Origin: an uncultured Ruminococcus sp.
GTDB taxonomy: Bacteria; Bacillota; Clostridia; Oscillospirales; Ruminococcaceae
Length of the DNA: 23,599 nt
Direction: 5' to 3'
Assembly: GCA_900540005.1 (NCBI GenBank)
Contig: UQEM01000024.1
Location: 1 to 23,599, forward strand
The position numbers and the translations under genes are program-made. Below the pieces are notes generated by a model, which was given only the letters and a program-made list of their open reading frames with translations, ran no database searches and was not told the origin of the DNA. Positions 15,108 to 21,857 of the stretch are shown piece by piece. Each line of letters starts with the position of its first letter. Within the stretch, counting starts at the first letter, position 1.

Positions 15108-17627
15108 CTACTCCATTCGGCGGAGTTTTCTCTCATCATACTGCATTTTGGACATAAGAACGTGTCTCGGCTTTGCTCCTTCGCTCGGACCGATAACGCC
15201 CATTTCTTCAAGCTCATCCATGATTCGGGCAGCTCTTGCATATCCGAGTTTCAGCTTTCTCTGGAGCATTGACGTGGAAAGCTGTCCTGCATTTACGGCG
15301 ACTTCCATAGCGCGCTCAACGTAATCCTCGTCGCTTCCTGCGGCAAAGTCTGCGGAATCGTCACCGCCGCGGCTTTCTCCTTTTGAAACAGGCACAAACG
15401 ACTCAACTTCCGCGATAATGCTGTCGTCAAATTCTCCCTGAACCTGCGACTTTATGTATTCTATCGTTGCCGAAATATCCTTGTTTGAAGCGAAACAGCC
15501 CTGAACTCGCACAGGCTCGCCCGTGCCGATAGGCATATAGAGCATATCGCCGTTTCCGAGAAGTTTGTCCGCGCCTGCCATATCGATAATCGTTCGCGAG
15601 TCTATCTGCGACTTTACCGAAAGTGCGATACGGCTCGGAATATTTGCCTTGATAAGTCCTGTAATTACATCTGTGGTCGGTCGCTGAGTTGCAACAACAA
15701 GGTGCATACCTGCGGCACGTCCCATCTGAGCAAGGCGGCAAATCGAGTCCTCGACCTCTTTGCCTGCCACGAGCATCATGTCGGCAAGTTCGTCAATGAA
15801 AATAACTATCTGCGGGATCTTCGCCATATCGCCGTCAAGTTCCGCAAGCTCGTTGTATGACTTGAGGTCATTAGCTCCGGCGTCAGCAAAAGTCTGATAT
15901 CGGCGCATCATCTCATTGACTGCCCAGCCGAGCGCTCCTGCCGCTTTTTTTACGTCTGTGACGATAGGAATAAGCAGGTGCGGGATTCCCTCGAATATCT
16001 TGAACTCAACAATTTTCGGGTCGATGAGAATGAGCTTAACCTCATCGGGCGTTGCGTTGAACAGGATACTCATGATTATCGAACGGGTACAAACGGACTT
16101 TCCCGAGCCTGTTGTACCTGCAATGATAACATGGGGCATTTTCGCTATGTCGCCCAGAATTATATTGCCCGTAATGTCCTTTCCTACCGCGAAAGTAAGC
16201 TTGCTCTTGGATTCGCGGAACTCGTGTGCCGAGAGAATATCCCTAAGCGAGACCATGTCCTTTACCTCGTTCGGGATCTCGATTCCTATAGCCGATTTTC
16301 CCGGAACTGCGGCAATTCTTACACCCTGCGCGGCAAGGCAAAGCGCGATATCGTCGGCAAGTCCCGTAATTTTCTTCACCTTTACGCCAACTCCGGGCTG
16401 GATCTCGTATCTTGTGATCGCAGGACCGCGAAAAATGTCCTTTATCTTCACCTCAACGCCAAAACTGCGCAGAGTATTTACGATTATATCCGCCTTTGCC
16501 CGCATTTCCTCTACCGCCTCTGTACGGTTGACCTTGACCTCTGACGGCGTGAGCAGATCAAGAGGAGGCAGGATATATTCCGGCTTTTCGCGCCGAACAG
16601 GTTCTGGGACTTCCGTACCACCTTCAAGCGGAATATCTATTGCCGACTGCTCAGCTTTCTTGTCAGCAGCGCGGCTGATAAGAGCTTCAAGCTGCTCGTC
16701 CTTCTCGGAATCGGCAAGTATATCCTCGTTTTTCTCCGTCTGACCCGTGATTATATGGTCGCTCGGCAGCGGAATATCCATATCAAATCCCCCAAGATCA
16801 ACATTCGGAACTTCCTCCTCGATCTCAGGCTCTGCCTTCTTGCGAGGTTTTCTGCGGCTGTTGACAATGTTGATAGCTTCCATGTCCTTGTCAAAGCTCT
16901 TTTTCTCACGATCGTCGCTGTAATCATCGTCCTCCTCAAAAGCATCGCCGAATTCTCCGCCCATAAGCATATTCTGCATACCGTCAAAGAAGCGCTTTAT
17001 CCACAAAAACGGCTGCGCAAGAAGTTTCAGAAAGTCTATCAGTCCCTTGCCCGAGAGCAGCATACCAAACACGAAAAAAAGCACCGCTGTGCAAATTTTC
17101 GCGCCAAGCTTGCCCATGAGTTTCAGCAGCGGATACGCAAGGAACACGCTTGCGATCCCTCCGCCCTTCAGCGCCACTCCCTCCTCGTAAAGCTTGGTCA
17201 GGAAGTGCCACAGACTGCCGCTCGGGACTTCGCCCACAAAAAAAATCTGAAACGCGGCACTTGCGAGAAAAGTCATCGCTATTCCCCAGCCTGCGCGTCC
17301 CGAAACGCTCTCTGAACTTTTTTCCATGCCTATCAGCACGGACGTATATATGAGTATGACAGGCACGGCAAAGACTGCCACACCGAACATTCCCAGAAGC
17401 AGATTATGTATTTTCAGCCAGCCTGCCGAACCCTTTACCAAAGTCATGAGAGCTATAAGAACTCCCGCCGCAAAGAGTATCACTGACCAGAACTGATTGT
17501 CGCGGTTCTTAGTCCCCGTGATGCCGTTCTTGGATCTTGACGGTTCAGACTTGGGGGCACTGTCAGTTTTTGTCGTTGCCGCGGACTTCTTTTTTGGGGT
17601 CGTGCTTTTTTTTCTTGCTTCTGCCAT
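15108..17627 (-). CDS. ftsK: FtsK/SpoIIIE DNA translocase
   Basis: This 839-residue septum-located DNA pump moves chromosome ends during division, or into the forespore in spore formers. It starts with a basic 35-residue tail and then several membrane segments (about 50-210). A charged linker follows to about 360. The motor domain has the Walker A motif GTTGSGKS near residue 503 and a Walker B IVIFIDELADMM. The C-terminal winged-helix gamma domain (about 770-839) begins with EDYVERAMEV and recognises KOPS/SRS-type sites. Length matches the Firmicutes SpoIIIE/SftA range. GGAGG lies about 12 nt before the ATG. tepA lies 125 nt upstream, a neighbourhood also seen in Bacillus. Confidence 0.95.
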   Translation of the reverse strand: MAEARKKSTTPKKKSAATTKTDSAPKSEPSRSKNGITGTKNRDNQFWSVILFAAGVLIALMTLVKGSAGWLKIHNLLLGMFGVAVFAVPVILIYTSVLIGMEKSSESVSGRAGWGIAMTFLASAAFQIFFVGEVPSGSLWHFLTKLYEEGVALKGGGIASVFLAYPLLKLMGKLGAKICTAVLFFVFGMLLSGKGLIDFLKLLAQPFLWIKRFFDGMQNMLMGGEFGDAFEEDDDYSDDREKKSFDKDMEAINIVNSRRKPRKKAEPEIEEEVPNVDLGGFDMDIPLPSDHIITGQTEKNEDILADSEKDEQLEALISRAADKKAEQSAIDIPLEGGTEVPEPVRREKPEYILPPLDLLTPSEVKVNRTEAVEEMRAKADIIVNTLRSFGVEVKIKDIFRGPAITRYEIQPGVGVKVKKITGLADDIALCLAAQGVRIAAVPGKSAIGIEIPNEVKDMVSLRDILSAHEFRESKSKLTFAVGKDITGNIILGDIAKMPHVIIAGTTGSGKSVCTRSIIMSILFNATPDEVKLILIDPKIVEFKIFEGIPHLLIPIVTDVKKAAGALGWAVNEMMRRYQTFADAGANDLKSYNELAELDGDMAKIPQIVIFIDELADMMLVAGKEVEDSICRLAQMGRAAGMHLVVATQRPTTDVITGLIKANIPSRIALSVKSQIDSRTIIDMAGADKLLGNGDMLYMPIGTGEPVRVQGCFASNKDISATIEYIKSQVQGEFDDSIIAEVESFVPVSKGESRGGDDSADFAAGSDEDYVERAMEVAVNAGQLSTSMLQRKLKLGYARAARIMDELEEMGVIGPSEGAKPRHVLMSKMQYDERKLRRME

Positions 17628-17693
17628 TATTGATCTGTTTCCTCCGTTGTTCTGTATTTACGGCACTTTCTGTCTCTTTGTGCCTTATCATGG

Positions 17694-17730
17694 TCAGCAT
17701 ATCAGAGCGAACTCACTCATGATATGCTGA
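17694..17730 (-). promoter_or_regulatory. Long hairpin in the tepA-ftsK spacer
   Basis: A perfect 11-bp inverted repeat TCAGCATATCA/TGATATGCTGA (17694-17704 with 17720-17730) can extend with 3 more pairs (GAG/CTC) after a mismatch. No T run follows on either strand, so it is not a standard terminator. It may be an mRNA processing or stability element, or a protein-binding palindrome. Confidence 0.6.
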
Positions 17731-17752
17731 TCTGTAAAATGCTGTTTATCCG

Positions 17753-18460
17753 TTAATCTTTGTATCTCTTTTCTGACGATTCTATCATGCTGTAGAGACA
17801 GTCCATTGCATCGCCAAGTCCGCCCACCTCGTCAATAAGTCCGAGACTGACTGCCTTTTCGCCGTCAACGACGCTTCCCACATCCATGACAAGCTCCTCG
17901 GTATTCATCATCAGACGGCGAAAATCAGCTTCGCTTATGCCGCTGTTGGAAGTCACAAAGCTGATTATCCTGTCCTGCATTTTGTCAAAATAGGACAGCG
18001 TCTGCGGAATTCCGAGTACAGTCCCGTTCATTCTCACGGGGTGGATCGTCATTGACGCTGTCGGAACAATAAACGAATGCTTCGCACTGACTGCAAGCGG
18101 CACGCCTATTGAATGTCCCCCGCCTACTACTATCGAAACCGTCGGCGTTTTCATGCCTGATATAAGCTCCGCTATCGCGAGTCCCGCCTCAACATCACCG
18201 CCGACTGTATTGAGAATTATGAGCAGTCCCTCGACACTTCTGTCCTGTTCGATCGCTACAAGAGCCGGAATAATGTGCTCGTATTTTGTAGTCTTGTTCT
18301 GCTCCGCAAGAACGTAGTGCCCCTCAACCTGACCTATAACGGTAAGGCAATGTATGAGATGCTTGGCGTTCTGCGAAACACTCTGCCCGAATTCTCTGAT
18401 AAGCTCCTCGTCCTGACCGGTCTCATTGGACGAATTTTCGTTTTTTTCTTCATCTTTCAT
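17753..18460 (-). CDS. tepA: ClpP-like protease TepA
   Basis: This 235-residue protein is a ClpP/SppA-fold serine protease of the TepA (translocation-enhancing protein) type. The oxyanion Gly run and nucleophile are seen in VGGGHSIG (Ser117), the catalytic His in [10 protein letters not shown] (His140), and [10 protein letters not shown] at 84-93 matches the ClpP strand. The acidic N-terminal 25 residues are extra. No signal peptide is present. In Bacillus subtilis tepA lies next to spoIIIE, matching the layout here. GGGAG precedes the start by about 9 nt, and a consensus promoter lies 65 nt upstream, making it the likely first gene of the run. What it cleaves here is unknown. Confidence 0.9.
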   Translation of the reverse strand: MKDEEKNENSSNETGQDEELIREFGQSVSQNAKHLIHCLTVIGQVEGHYVLAEQNKTTKYEHIIPALVAIEQDRSVEGLLIILNTVGGDVEAGLAIAELISGMKTPTVSIVVGGGHSIGVPLAVSAKHSFIVPTASMTIHPVRMNGTVLGIPQTLSYFDKMQDRIISFVTSNSGISEADFRRLMMNTEELVMDVGSVVDGEKAVSLGLIDEVGGLGDAMDCLYSMIESSEKRYKD

Positions 18461-18524
18461 GCGTAAACACTCCCATTCGATTTTTTACTATTATGTGCAA
18501 AACCGCAGCAGAGTATACATATTA

Positions 18525-18553
18525 ATTATACCTATTTTCGCTTAAAAAGTCAA
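18525..18553 (-). promoter_or_regulatory. Sigma-A promoter of tepA operon
   Basis: On the minus strand, -35 TTGACT (18548-18553) and a perfect -10 TATAAT (18525-18530) are 17 nt apart. It is the best promoter in the window and is insulated upstream by two minus-strand terminators. It probably drives tepA-ftsK and perhaps much of the following run. Confidence 0.88.
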
Positions 18554-18581
18554 GCAAAGTATTGACGTAAAATATATCAAC

Positions 18582-18618
18582 AAATAGAAAAAGCCGTCCC
18601 CTATGAGCAGGAACAGCT
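18582..18618 (-). terminator. Intrinsic terminator 1 upstream of tepA
   Basis: On the minus strand a 9-bp stem AGCTGTTCC/GGGACGGCT (18592-18600 with 18610-18618, two G-U pairs) is followed by TTTTCTATTT. It would stop transcripts from the mobile region before the tepA promoter. Confidence 0.75.
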
Positions 18619-18630
18619 ATATTCGGTCAA

Positions 18631-18661
18631 AAAGAAAAAGGCCTCTCAAAAAGAGAAGCCT
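18631..18661 (-). terminator. Intrinsic terminator 2 upstream of tepA
   Basis: On the minus strand a 9-bp stem AGGCTTCTC/GAGAGGCCT with a 5-T loop and one G-U pair (18639-18661) is followed by TTTTCTTT. It lies just outside the IS3-like right end and is the first of two tandem terminators met by minus-strand RNA. Confidence 0.82.
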
Positions 18662-18684
18662 GAAGAATAATGATGGACTGATCC

Positions 18685-18718
18685 TGTATAATAAAACTTG
18701 ACACATTAACCGCAAGGA
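18685..18718 (-). repeat. IS3-like element terminal sequence (remnant)
   Basis: TGTATAATAAAACTTGACAC and the bases after it closely match the sequence at 20786-20818 next to an IS3 orfA (about 28 of 33 positions by eye). It is taken as the right end of an IS3-like element lying on the minus strand, because a transposase C-terminus ends 9 nt inside it. Confidence 0.6.
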
Positions 18719-18726
18719 TTTTGAAG

Positions 18727-18846
18727 TTAAGCAGCGATAGTCAAAGCGGAATAGAACCTACGCCGTTTTACAGCTGGTGGAATCCCGCCGATTGCCGAGC
18801 AGATCCTGCGGTTGCTCCAGTAGCTCATAAAATATAGCCAGACCAT
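18727..18846 (-). pseudogene. IS3-like transposase (OrfB) C-terminal remnant
   Basis: On the minus strand a fragment of about 40 residues reads YFMSYWSNRRICSAIGG followed by IPPAVKRRRFYSA and ends at TAA (18727-18729). The YxxxWxNRRxxSAxGG pattern resembles the very C-terminus of rve-type IS3 transposases. No catalytic DDE residues remain. The matching IS end directly downstream supports the call. Upstream the frame runs into a stop at about 18880, so the rest has been lost. Confidence 0.5.
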
Positions 18847-18892
18847 CGTTTTGCTTGTGATCAAGCGTACTGTTAAATTTTAACTTTTTCAT
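18758..18892 (-). CDS. Small ORF with strong RBS, doubtful
   Basis: A 44-codon ORF starts MKKLKFNSTLDHKQND behind an excellent AGGAGG placed 5 nt from the ATG. Its second half is the out-of-frame shadow of the transposase remnant. Probably the 5' end of some gene was joined to the IS remnant by a deletion. I do not recognise the N-terminus. Whether any protein is made is unclear. Confidence 0.25.
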   Translation of the reverse strand: MKKLKFNSTLDHKQNDGLAIFYELLEQPQDLLGNRRDSTSCKTA

Positions 18893-18989
18893 TTTTCCTC
18901 CTGTCATTTTTTGCAGTCTTTTTTGCTTTTGTTATGCACCTCGTATAATAGATTTTAGTGTAGTTTCAAGAGCCCCCCAATGAACCTCT

Positions 18990-19258
18990 GCTACGCTTGG
19001 TTGAGAAGGGCAGCATTGAAATCGGAATGAGCGTAGCGAATGGAGATTTCAATGCTGCGGCGGAGTTCCGCCGGGCTTAATCAAACAATCAACAGGCATT
19101 CACATACCCATGATAAAATAGCTGTGATCAGCAGGAAAAAGTTCTGTTTCACCTCAGTCGAGCCGCATGGCTGCTTCCGTAGAGAGTCTGTTCCCCAGAG
19201 TTGTGAGTTAGCTGCTTACACGTAGGCTGTTTATCCGGGATGTGTTCCATCCGTTTTT
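18990..19258 (+). ncRNA. Candidate bridge-RNA-like structured left end
   Basis: Between the IS3 remnant and the transposase gene lie about 490 nt without a supported gene. Visible elements are: a 14-bp perfect stem (19010-19023 with 19045-19058); a GGCGG/CCGCC hairpin directly after it (19059-19072); an 8-nt segment GCTACGCT (18990-18997) complementary to AGCGTAGC in the first hairpin loop (19030-19037); a small GCTG/CAGC hairpin (19121-19132); and GGATG/CATCC followed by GTTTTT (19238-19258), like a terminator. A TATAAT stands at 18944-18949 but has no good -35. IS110-group elements encode a guide (bridge) RNA in this position, so this is a candidate. Exact ends and guide loops could not be worked out. 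Confidence 0.4.
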
Positions 19259-19358
19259 ACAGGCAGTACGGATCATCGCATCGGAGCGCCCCAGAGTGGA
19301 TTCTGATAAGCGAAGTTGATGATGCCACAGTATCATGGGTAGCTGAATGCCTGTTGAT
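19088..19358. repeat. Long-range inverted repeat upstream of transposase
   Basis: Arms 19088-19115 and 19331-19358 are 28-nt inverted repeats with 26 matches, separated by 215 nt. The right arm ends 31 nt before the transposase start. The pair could close a large RNA structure or mark an older element end. Confidence 0.85.
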
Positions 19359-19388
19359 CGCAAATCCCGATGAAGGGAGATGAAAATT

Positions 19389-20570
19389 GTGAATCAAGAC
19401 AAACTTTATGTTGGCATTGATGTCAGCAGCAAGAATAACGTCTGCTATCTCATGTATTCCGACGGCAGTAAACATAGCTCGTTTTCTGTGCCGAACAACA
19501 GGAATGGTGCAAAAATAATTGTTGACAGAGTTACCTCTGTGCTTCTCTCGCAGGACATTCCACAGGTTGTGATCGGTATGGAAGCGACTTCCGTTTACGG
19601 CGACAATCTCATGCGTTTTCTTCGTGAAAGCAGCAGCCTTGGACGATTTGAACGAAGCCTGCATATGCTCAATCCTAAGCAGGTCAAAAAGTTCCGTGAT
19701 GCCTATTCCAATCTTCCGAAAAACGATCATGTTGATTCCTACGTTATTGCTGACCACCTTCGCTTCGGCAGAATCAATAAGGAGGTCTACATGGACGACT
19801 ACAAGTATCAGGCACTCAAAATGTATACAAGAGCGCGTCACCAACTCGTACAGGAACTGACACGGGAGAAGATCTTCTCAGACAAATTCGGTGCTACGTC
19901 AACGGCTCAGATCGAGGAGTTTTCTTCGCTCGATGAGCTTGCATACATGAGTACCGATGAGCTTGTAGATTTTATCCGTAAAAAAGGGAAAAATCATTTT
20001 GACGATCCGGAAGAAATTGCAGAAGCTGTTCAGCGTGCTGCGAAGAATTCTTATCGTCCGCCGCAGGTCATTGCAGACGCCAAGCAGATGCTCGCCATAT
20101 CTATGAACACCATCCGTTTGCTTCAGAAACAAATCAAGGAGTACGACAAGGCGATTGAAAAGATGCTGGAAGCATTCCCACAGACACTTACCTCGATCAA
20201 AGGTATCGGCAATATTTACGCTGCCGGAATCACAGCAGAGATCGGCGATATTAACCGTTTTCCAAGTCAGGCAAGCCTTGCAAAATACGCAGGTCTTGTC
20301 TGGACACAGCACCAGTTCAGTGACTTTGAAGCTGAGTACAAACGTATGATCCAGGTCGGTAACCATCATCTGAAATACTATTTGTGCGAAGCTGCAAACG
20401 CTCTGAGAAGATGCGACCCGGAGTTCAAGCGCTTCTATGCTCTCAAATACAAAGAGGCTAACAAGCACAATCACAAACGCGCACTCGCTCTCTCTGCCAG
20501 AAAGTTGGTCAGGTTAGTCTATACACTGCTGAAGACTAACCGCCTGTATATCCCACCGGAGGAGTATTGA
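19389..20570 (+). CDS. IS110-family transposase (DEDD/serine recombinase)
   Basis: This roughly 393-residue recombinase catalyses RNA-guided transposition in the IS110 family. The N-terminal RuvC-like DEDD domain shows GIDVSS, GMEATSVYG and DHVDSYVIADH. The C-terminal Transposase_20 domain shows SIKGIGNIYAAGITAEIGD, KYAGLVWTQHQFSDF with the likely catalytic Ser, and VGNHHLKYYLCEAAN. No frameshift or missing block is seen, so it may be active. An ATG exists at 19380, but AAGGGAG abuts it directly, while GTG at 19389 has the proper 9-nt spacing, so GTG is preferred. Confidence 0.92.
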   Translation: MNQDKLYVGIDVSSKNNVCYLMYSDGSKHSSFSVPNNRNGAKIIVDRVTSVLLSQDIPQVVIGMEATSVYGDNLMRFLRESSSLGRFERSLHMLNPKQVKKFRDAYSNLPKNDHVDSYVIADHLRFGRINKEVYMDDYKYQALKMYTRARHQLVQELTREKIFSDKFGATSTAQIEEFSSLDELAYMSTDELVDFIRKKGKNHFDDPEEIAEAVQRAAKNSYRPPQVIADAKQMLAISMNTIRLLQKQIKEYDKAIEKMLEAFPQTLTSIKGIGNIYAAGITAEIGDINRFPSQASLAKYAGLVWTQHQFSDFEAEYKRMIQVGNHHLKYYLCEAANALRRCDPEFKRFYALKYKEANKHNHKRALALSARKLVRLVYTLLKTNRLYIPPEEY

Positions 20571-20723
20571 TCCGGCACCTCCAGCCCGTCGAAAAAATTT
20601 TTCGGCGCAGGCTTTAGTAGGAGATACCCTTTTTGTCTCTTCTTAGGCAGAATGTATGGATTTCTTCCTTGTTTTTCTACTTTTTGCCTATTGACATTTT
20701 ACCGTAGGACTCCCTCAGAAAAC

Positions 20724-20779
20724 AAAAAAAGCCGCTTTGTTTAACATCACCTTAATTCGTGATATCAGACAAAACGGCT
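20724..20779 (-). terminator. Two-tier hairpin, minus-strand terminator
   Basis: An 11-bp outer stem (20730-20740 with 20769-20779, one mismatch) encloses an inner ATCAC/GTGAT hairpin (20746-20763). On the minus strand the stem is followed by TTTTTTTG. It stands just outside the second IS3-like left end. The other sequence in 20571-20723 shows no gene. Confidence 0.6.
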
Positions 20780-20785
20780 GATGTA

Positions 20786-20818
20786 GTATAATAAAAGTTG
20801 ACACCCTAACCTCAAAGG
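20786..20818 (+). repeat. IS3-like element left end
   Basis: GTATAATAAAAGTTGACACC starts here, 37 nt before the first possible ATG of an IS3-type orfA, and matches the terminal sequence at 18685-18718. It is taken as the left end of an IS3-like element. Confidence 0.65.
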
Positions 20819-20854
20819 AATAAAATAGGAAAAGAAAAAATGGAGGAAAAAGGG

Positions 20855-21139
20855 ATGTCAGAAAATAAACAATATGAAAATGAGTACAAGGTGCAGGCAG
20901 TAAAGCTTGCAAAAAAGATAGGTGCGGTAAATGCAGCGAATGAACTTCAAATTCCTGTAAATACGCTGTACGGCTGGATCAGAAAAGCAAGGATAGGAAG
21001 CCTTGATATTGGCTGCGGAGAACGCAGCCCGGAAGAATCTCTGAATATCGCCGAAGAAAACCAGCAGCTGAGGAAGCGGATCAAAACATTGGAAAAGGAA
21101 AACAAACGCTTAAGCGAAATGAATGCGTTTTTGGAGGAT
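20855..21139 (+). pseudogene. IS3-family OrfA, truncated
   Basis: Residues match IS3 OrfA: a helix-turn-helix (YENEYKVQAVKLAKKIG, then AANELQIPVNTLYGWIRKA) and a leucine-zipper-like coiled coil (EENQQLRKRIKTLEKENKRL). GGAGG lies 8 nt before the ATG at 20855; an earlier ATG at 20840 is in frame but less well placed. The recognisable sequence stops after EMNAFLED at about 21139. The frame then runs through the antisense of another gene to a stop at 21196. The end of orfA and all of orfB are missing. Confidence 0.8.
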
Positions 21140-21530
21140 CTGCCTGACGCTCTCTCGCTCTTTCAGAAGTGTTTCCAAGGCTGCCCCATGCAATGATAAT
21201 GGCATCGCTTGTCACCGCATACTCCTCGATTATTTCATCACAGCCCTTTGCAATCAGGTCATCGTCAGAATTAAATCTGAGACTAAGTTTCGGCGTAATG
21301 CGGCTATACAGGTTTACGATGTTCACACTGCCGAAACCGAGTTTATGCAAATTGTTCAGCACAAGCATGGTCGTCATGTCCATGCAGAGCGTGTCAGCGG
21401 TGTTCGGGTTGATCATGATGATCATAGCGCATTTGCTGTTCTTGTCCCACTCACGGCGCAGAAGTAAGCGGTGTTCGCCGTCATCGGAAAACAGCGCCTT
21501 GCTTTTCATTACTGTTGTTTCAGTTTTCAT
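21081..21530 (-). pseudogene. DUF1643 protein, C-terminus replaced
   Basis: The N-terminal about 130 residues fit DUF1643: YRLLLRREW-like LLLRREWDK, MIIMINPNTADT, NIVNLYSRITPK and IIIAWGSLGN. A good AGAGGTGA precedes the ATG. After SERARERQ (about position 21140) the frame continues in antisense IS3 orfA sequence to a stop at 21081, so the normal last 30-50 residues are lost. The family is of unknown function and is frequent on phages and mobile elements. Confidence 0.75.
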
Positions 21531-21551
21531 AATTCACCTCTCAAAAAAGTT

Positions 21552-21572
21552 GGCGGAGCATTACACTCCGCC
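21552..21572. terminator. Hairpin in front of DUF1643 gene
   Basis: A perfect 7-bp stem GGCGGAG/CTCCGCC with a 7-nt loop is followed on the minus strand by AACTTTTTTG, as in a weak intrinsic terminator. It stands just upstream of the DUF1643 ribosome binding site. Confidence 0.45.
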
Positions 21573-21591
21573 GCTGTGGTTATTTTCGCTT

Positions 21592-21642
21592 TCTGATAAT
21601 GCCGATGATGTCGATGATAACGCCGACTGGAGCGAACTATGA
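21592..21642 (+). pseudogene. Acidic C-terminal tail of a lost upstream gene
   Basis: The frame ending at TGA 21640-21642 reads SDNADDVDDNADWSEL. Its stop overlaps the ATG of the next small gene in the typical ATGA manner. This suggests the last codons of a deleted phage gene rather than chance, but nothing further upstream in the frame looks coding. Confidence 0.25.
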
Positions 21643-21857
21643 ACGAGGACCCCGACAAGAGGTTTGACAGCACGCTGCTTAAAGCACGAGGCATTTATGC
21701 CAAGGACTTCCAGCGCTATTGCAATGAACTTTGTCTTTCTCCTCAGGCTCGCGCAAAAATTGCCAATATCGGAATGCAGCAGCAGGAAGATAAGAGCTTA
21801 CTGCTCGAAATACTGGGAGGCGATGAAGATCAAGATAGCAGAGATGTATACCGTTGA
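21639..21857 (+). pseudogene. P27-like small terminase fragment
   Basis: A 72-codon ORF reads YAKDFQRYCNELCLSPQARA followed by KIANIG and ends in an acidic tail. The LSPQARAKI block resembles the C-terminus of P27-family phage small terminase subunits, which recognise phage DNA for packaging. The usual N-terminal helix-turn-helix part is absent, so this is a 3' fragment or a reinitiated remnant. It is followed by a toxin-like gene and then by a large terminase. Confidence 0.5.

Larger units (their letters stand above)
18961..20640 (+). mobile_element. IS110-family insertion sequence (ends not resolved)
   Basis: A full-length IS110 transposase gene has about 400 nt of structured non-coding DNA on its left and a short right side. 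IS110 elements lack obvious terminal repeats and target duplications, so the limits here are approximate. The left end must lie right of the IS3 remnant (after 18892) and the right end left of 20786. A palindrome CGAAAAAATTTTTCG (20590-20604) lies 20 nt after the stop. Confidence 0.6.

Noticed and set aside
15916..16743. 275-codon plus-strand ORF opposite ftsK
   Set aside because: It is entirely antisense to the FtsK motor domain, with Ser/Ile-rich low-complexity translation typical of a reverse frame.
19257..19844. 195-codon minus-strand ORF antisense to the IS110 transposase
   Set aside because: It overlaps the conserved N-terminal catalytic domain of the transposase, shows no recognisable family and has no ribosome binding site. 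It is a shadow frame.
20590..20604. Palindrome CGAAAAAATTTTTCG as an intrinsic terminator for the transposase
   Set aside because: The stem is almost all A-T and no T run follows the repeat, so it would be weak. It is noted only as a mark within the IS right side.
21169..21642. 157-codon plus-strand ORF across DUF1643
   Set aside because: Most of it is antisense to DUF1643. Only its last 16 codons, beyond the DUF1643 start, look like possible coding sequence and are listed separately.
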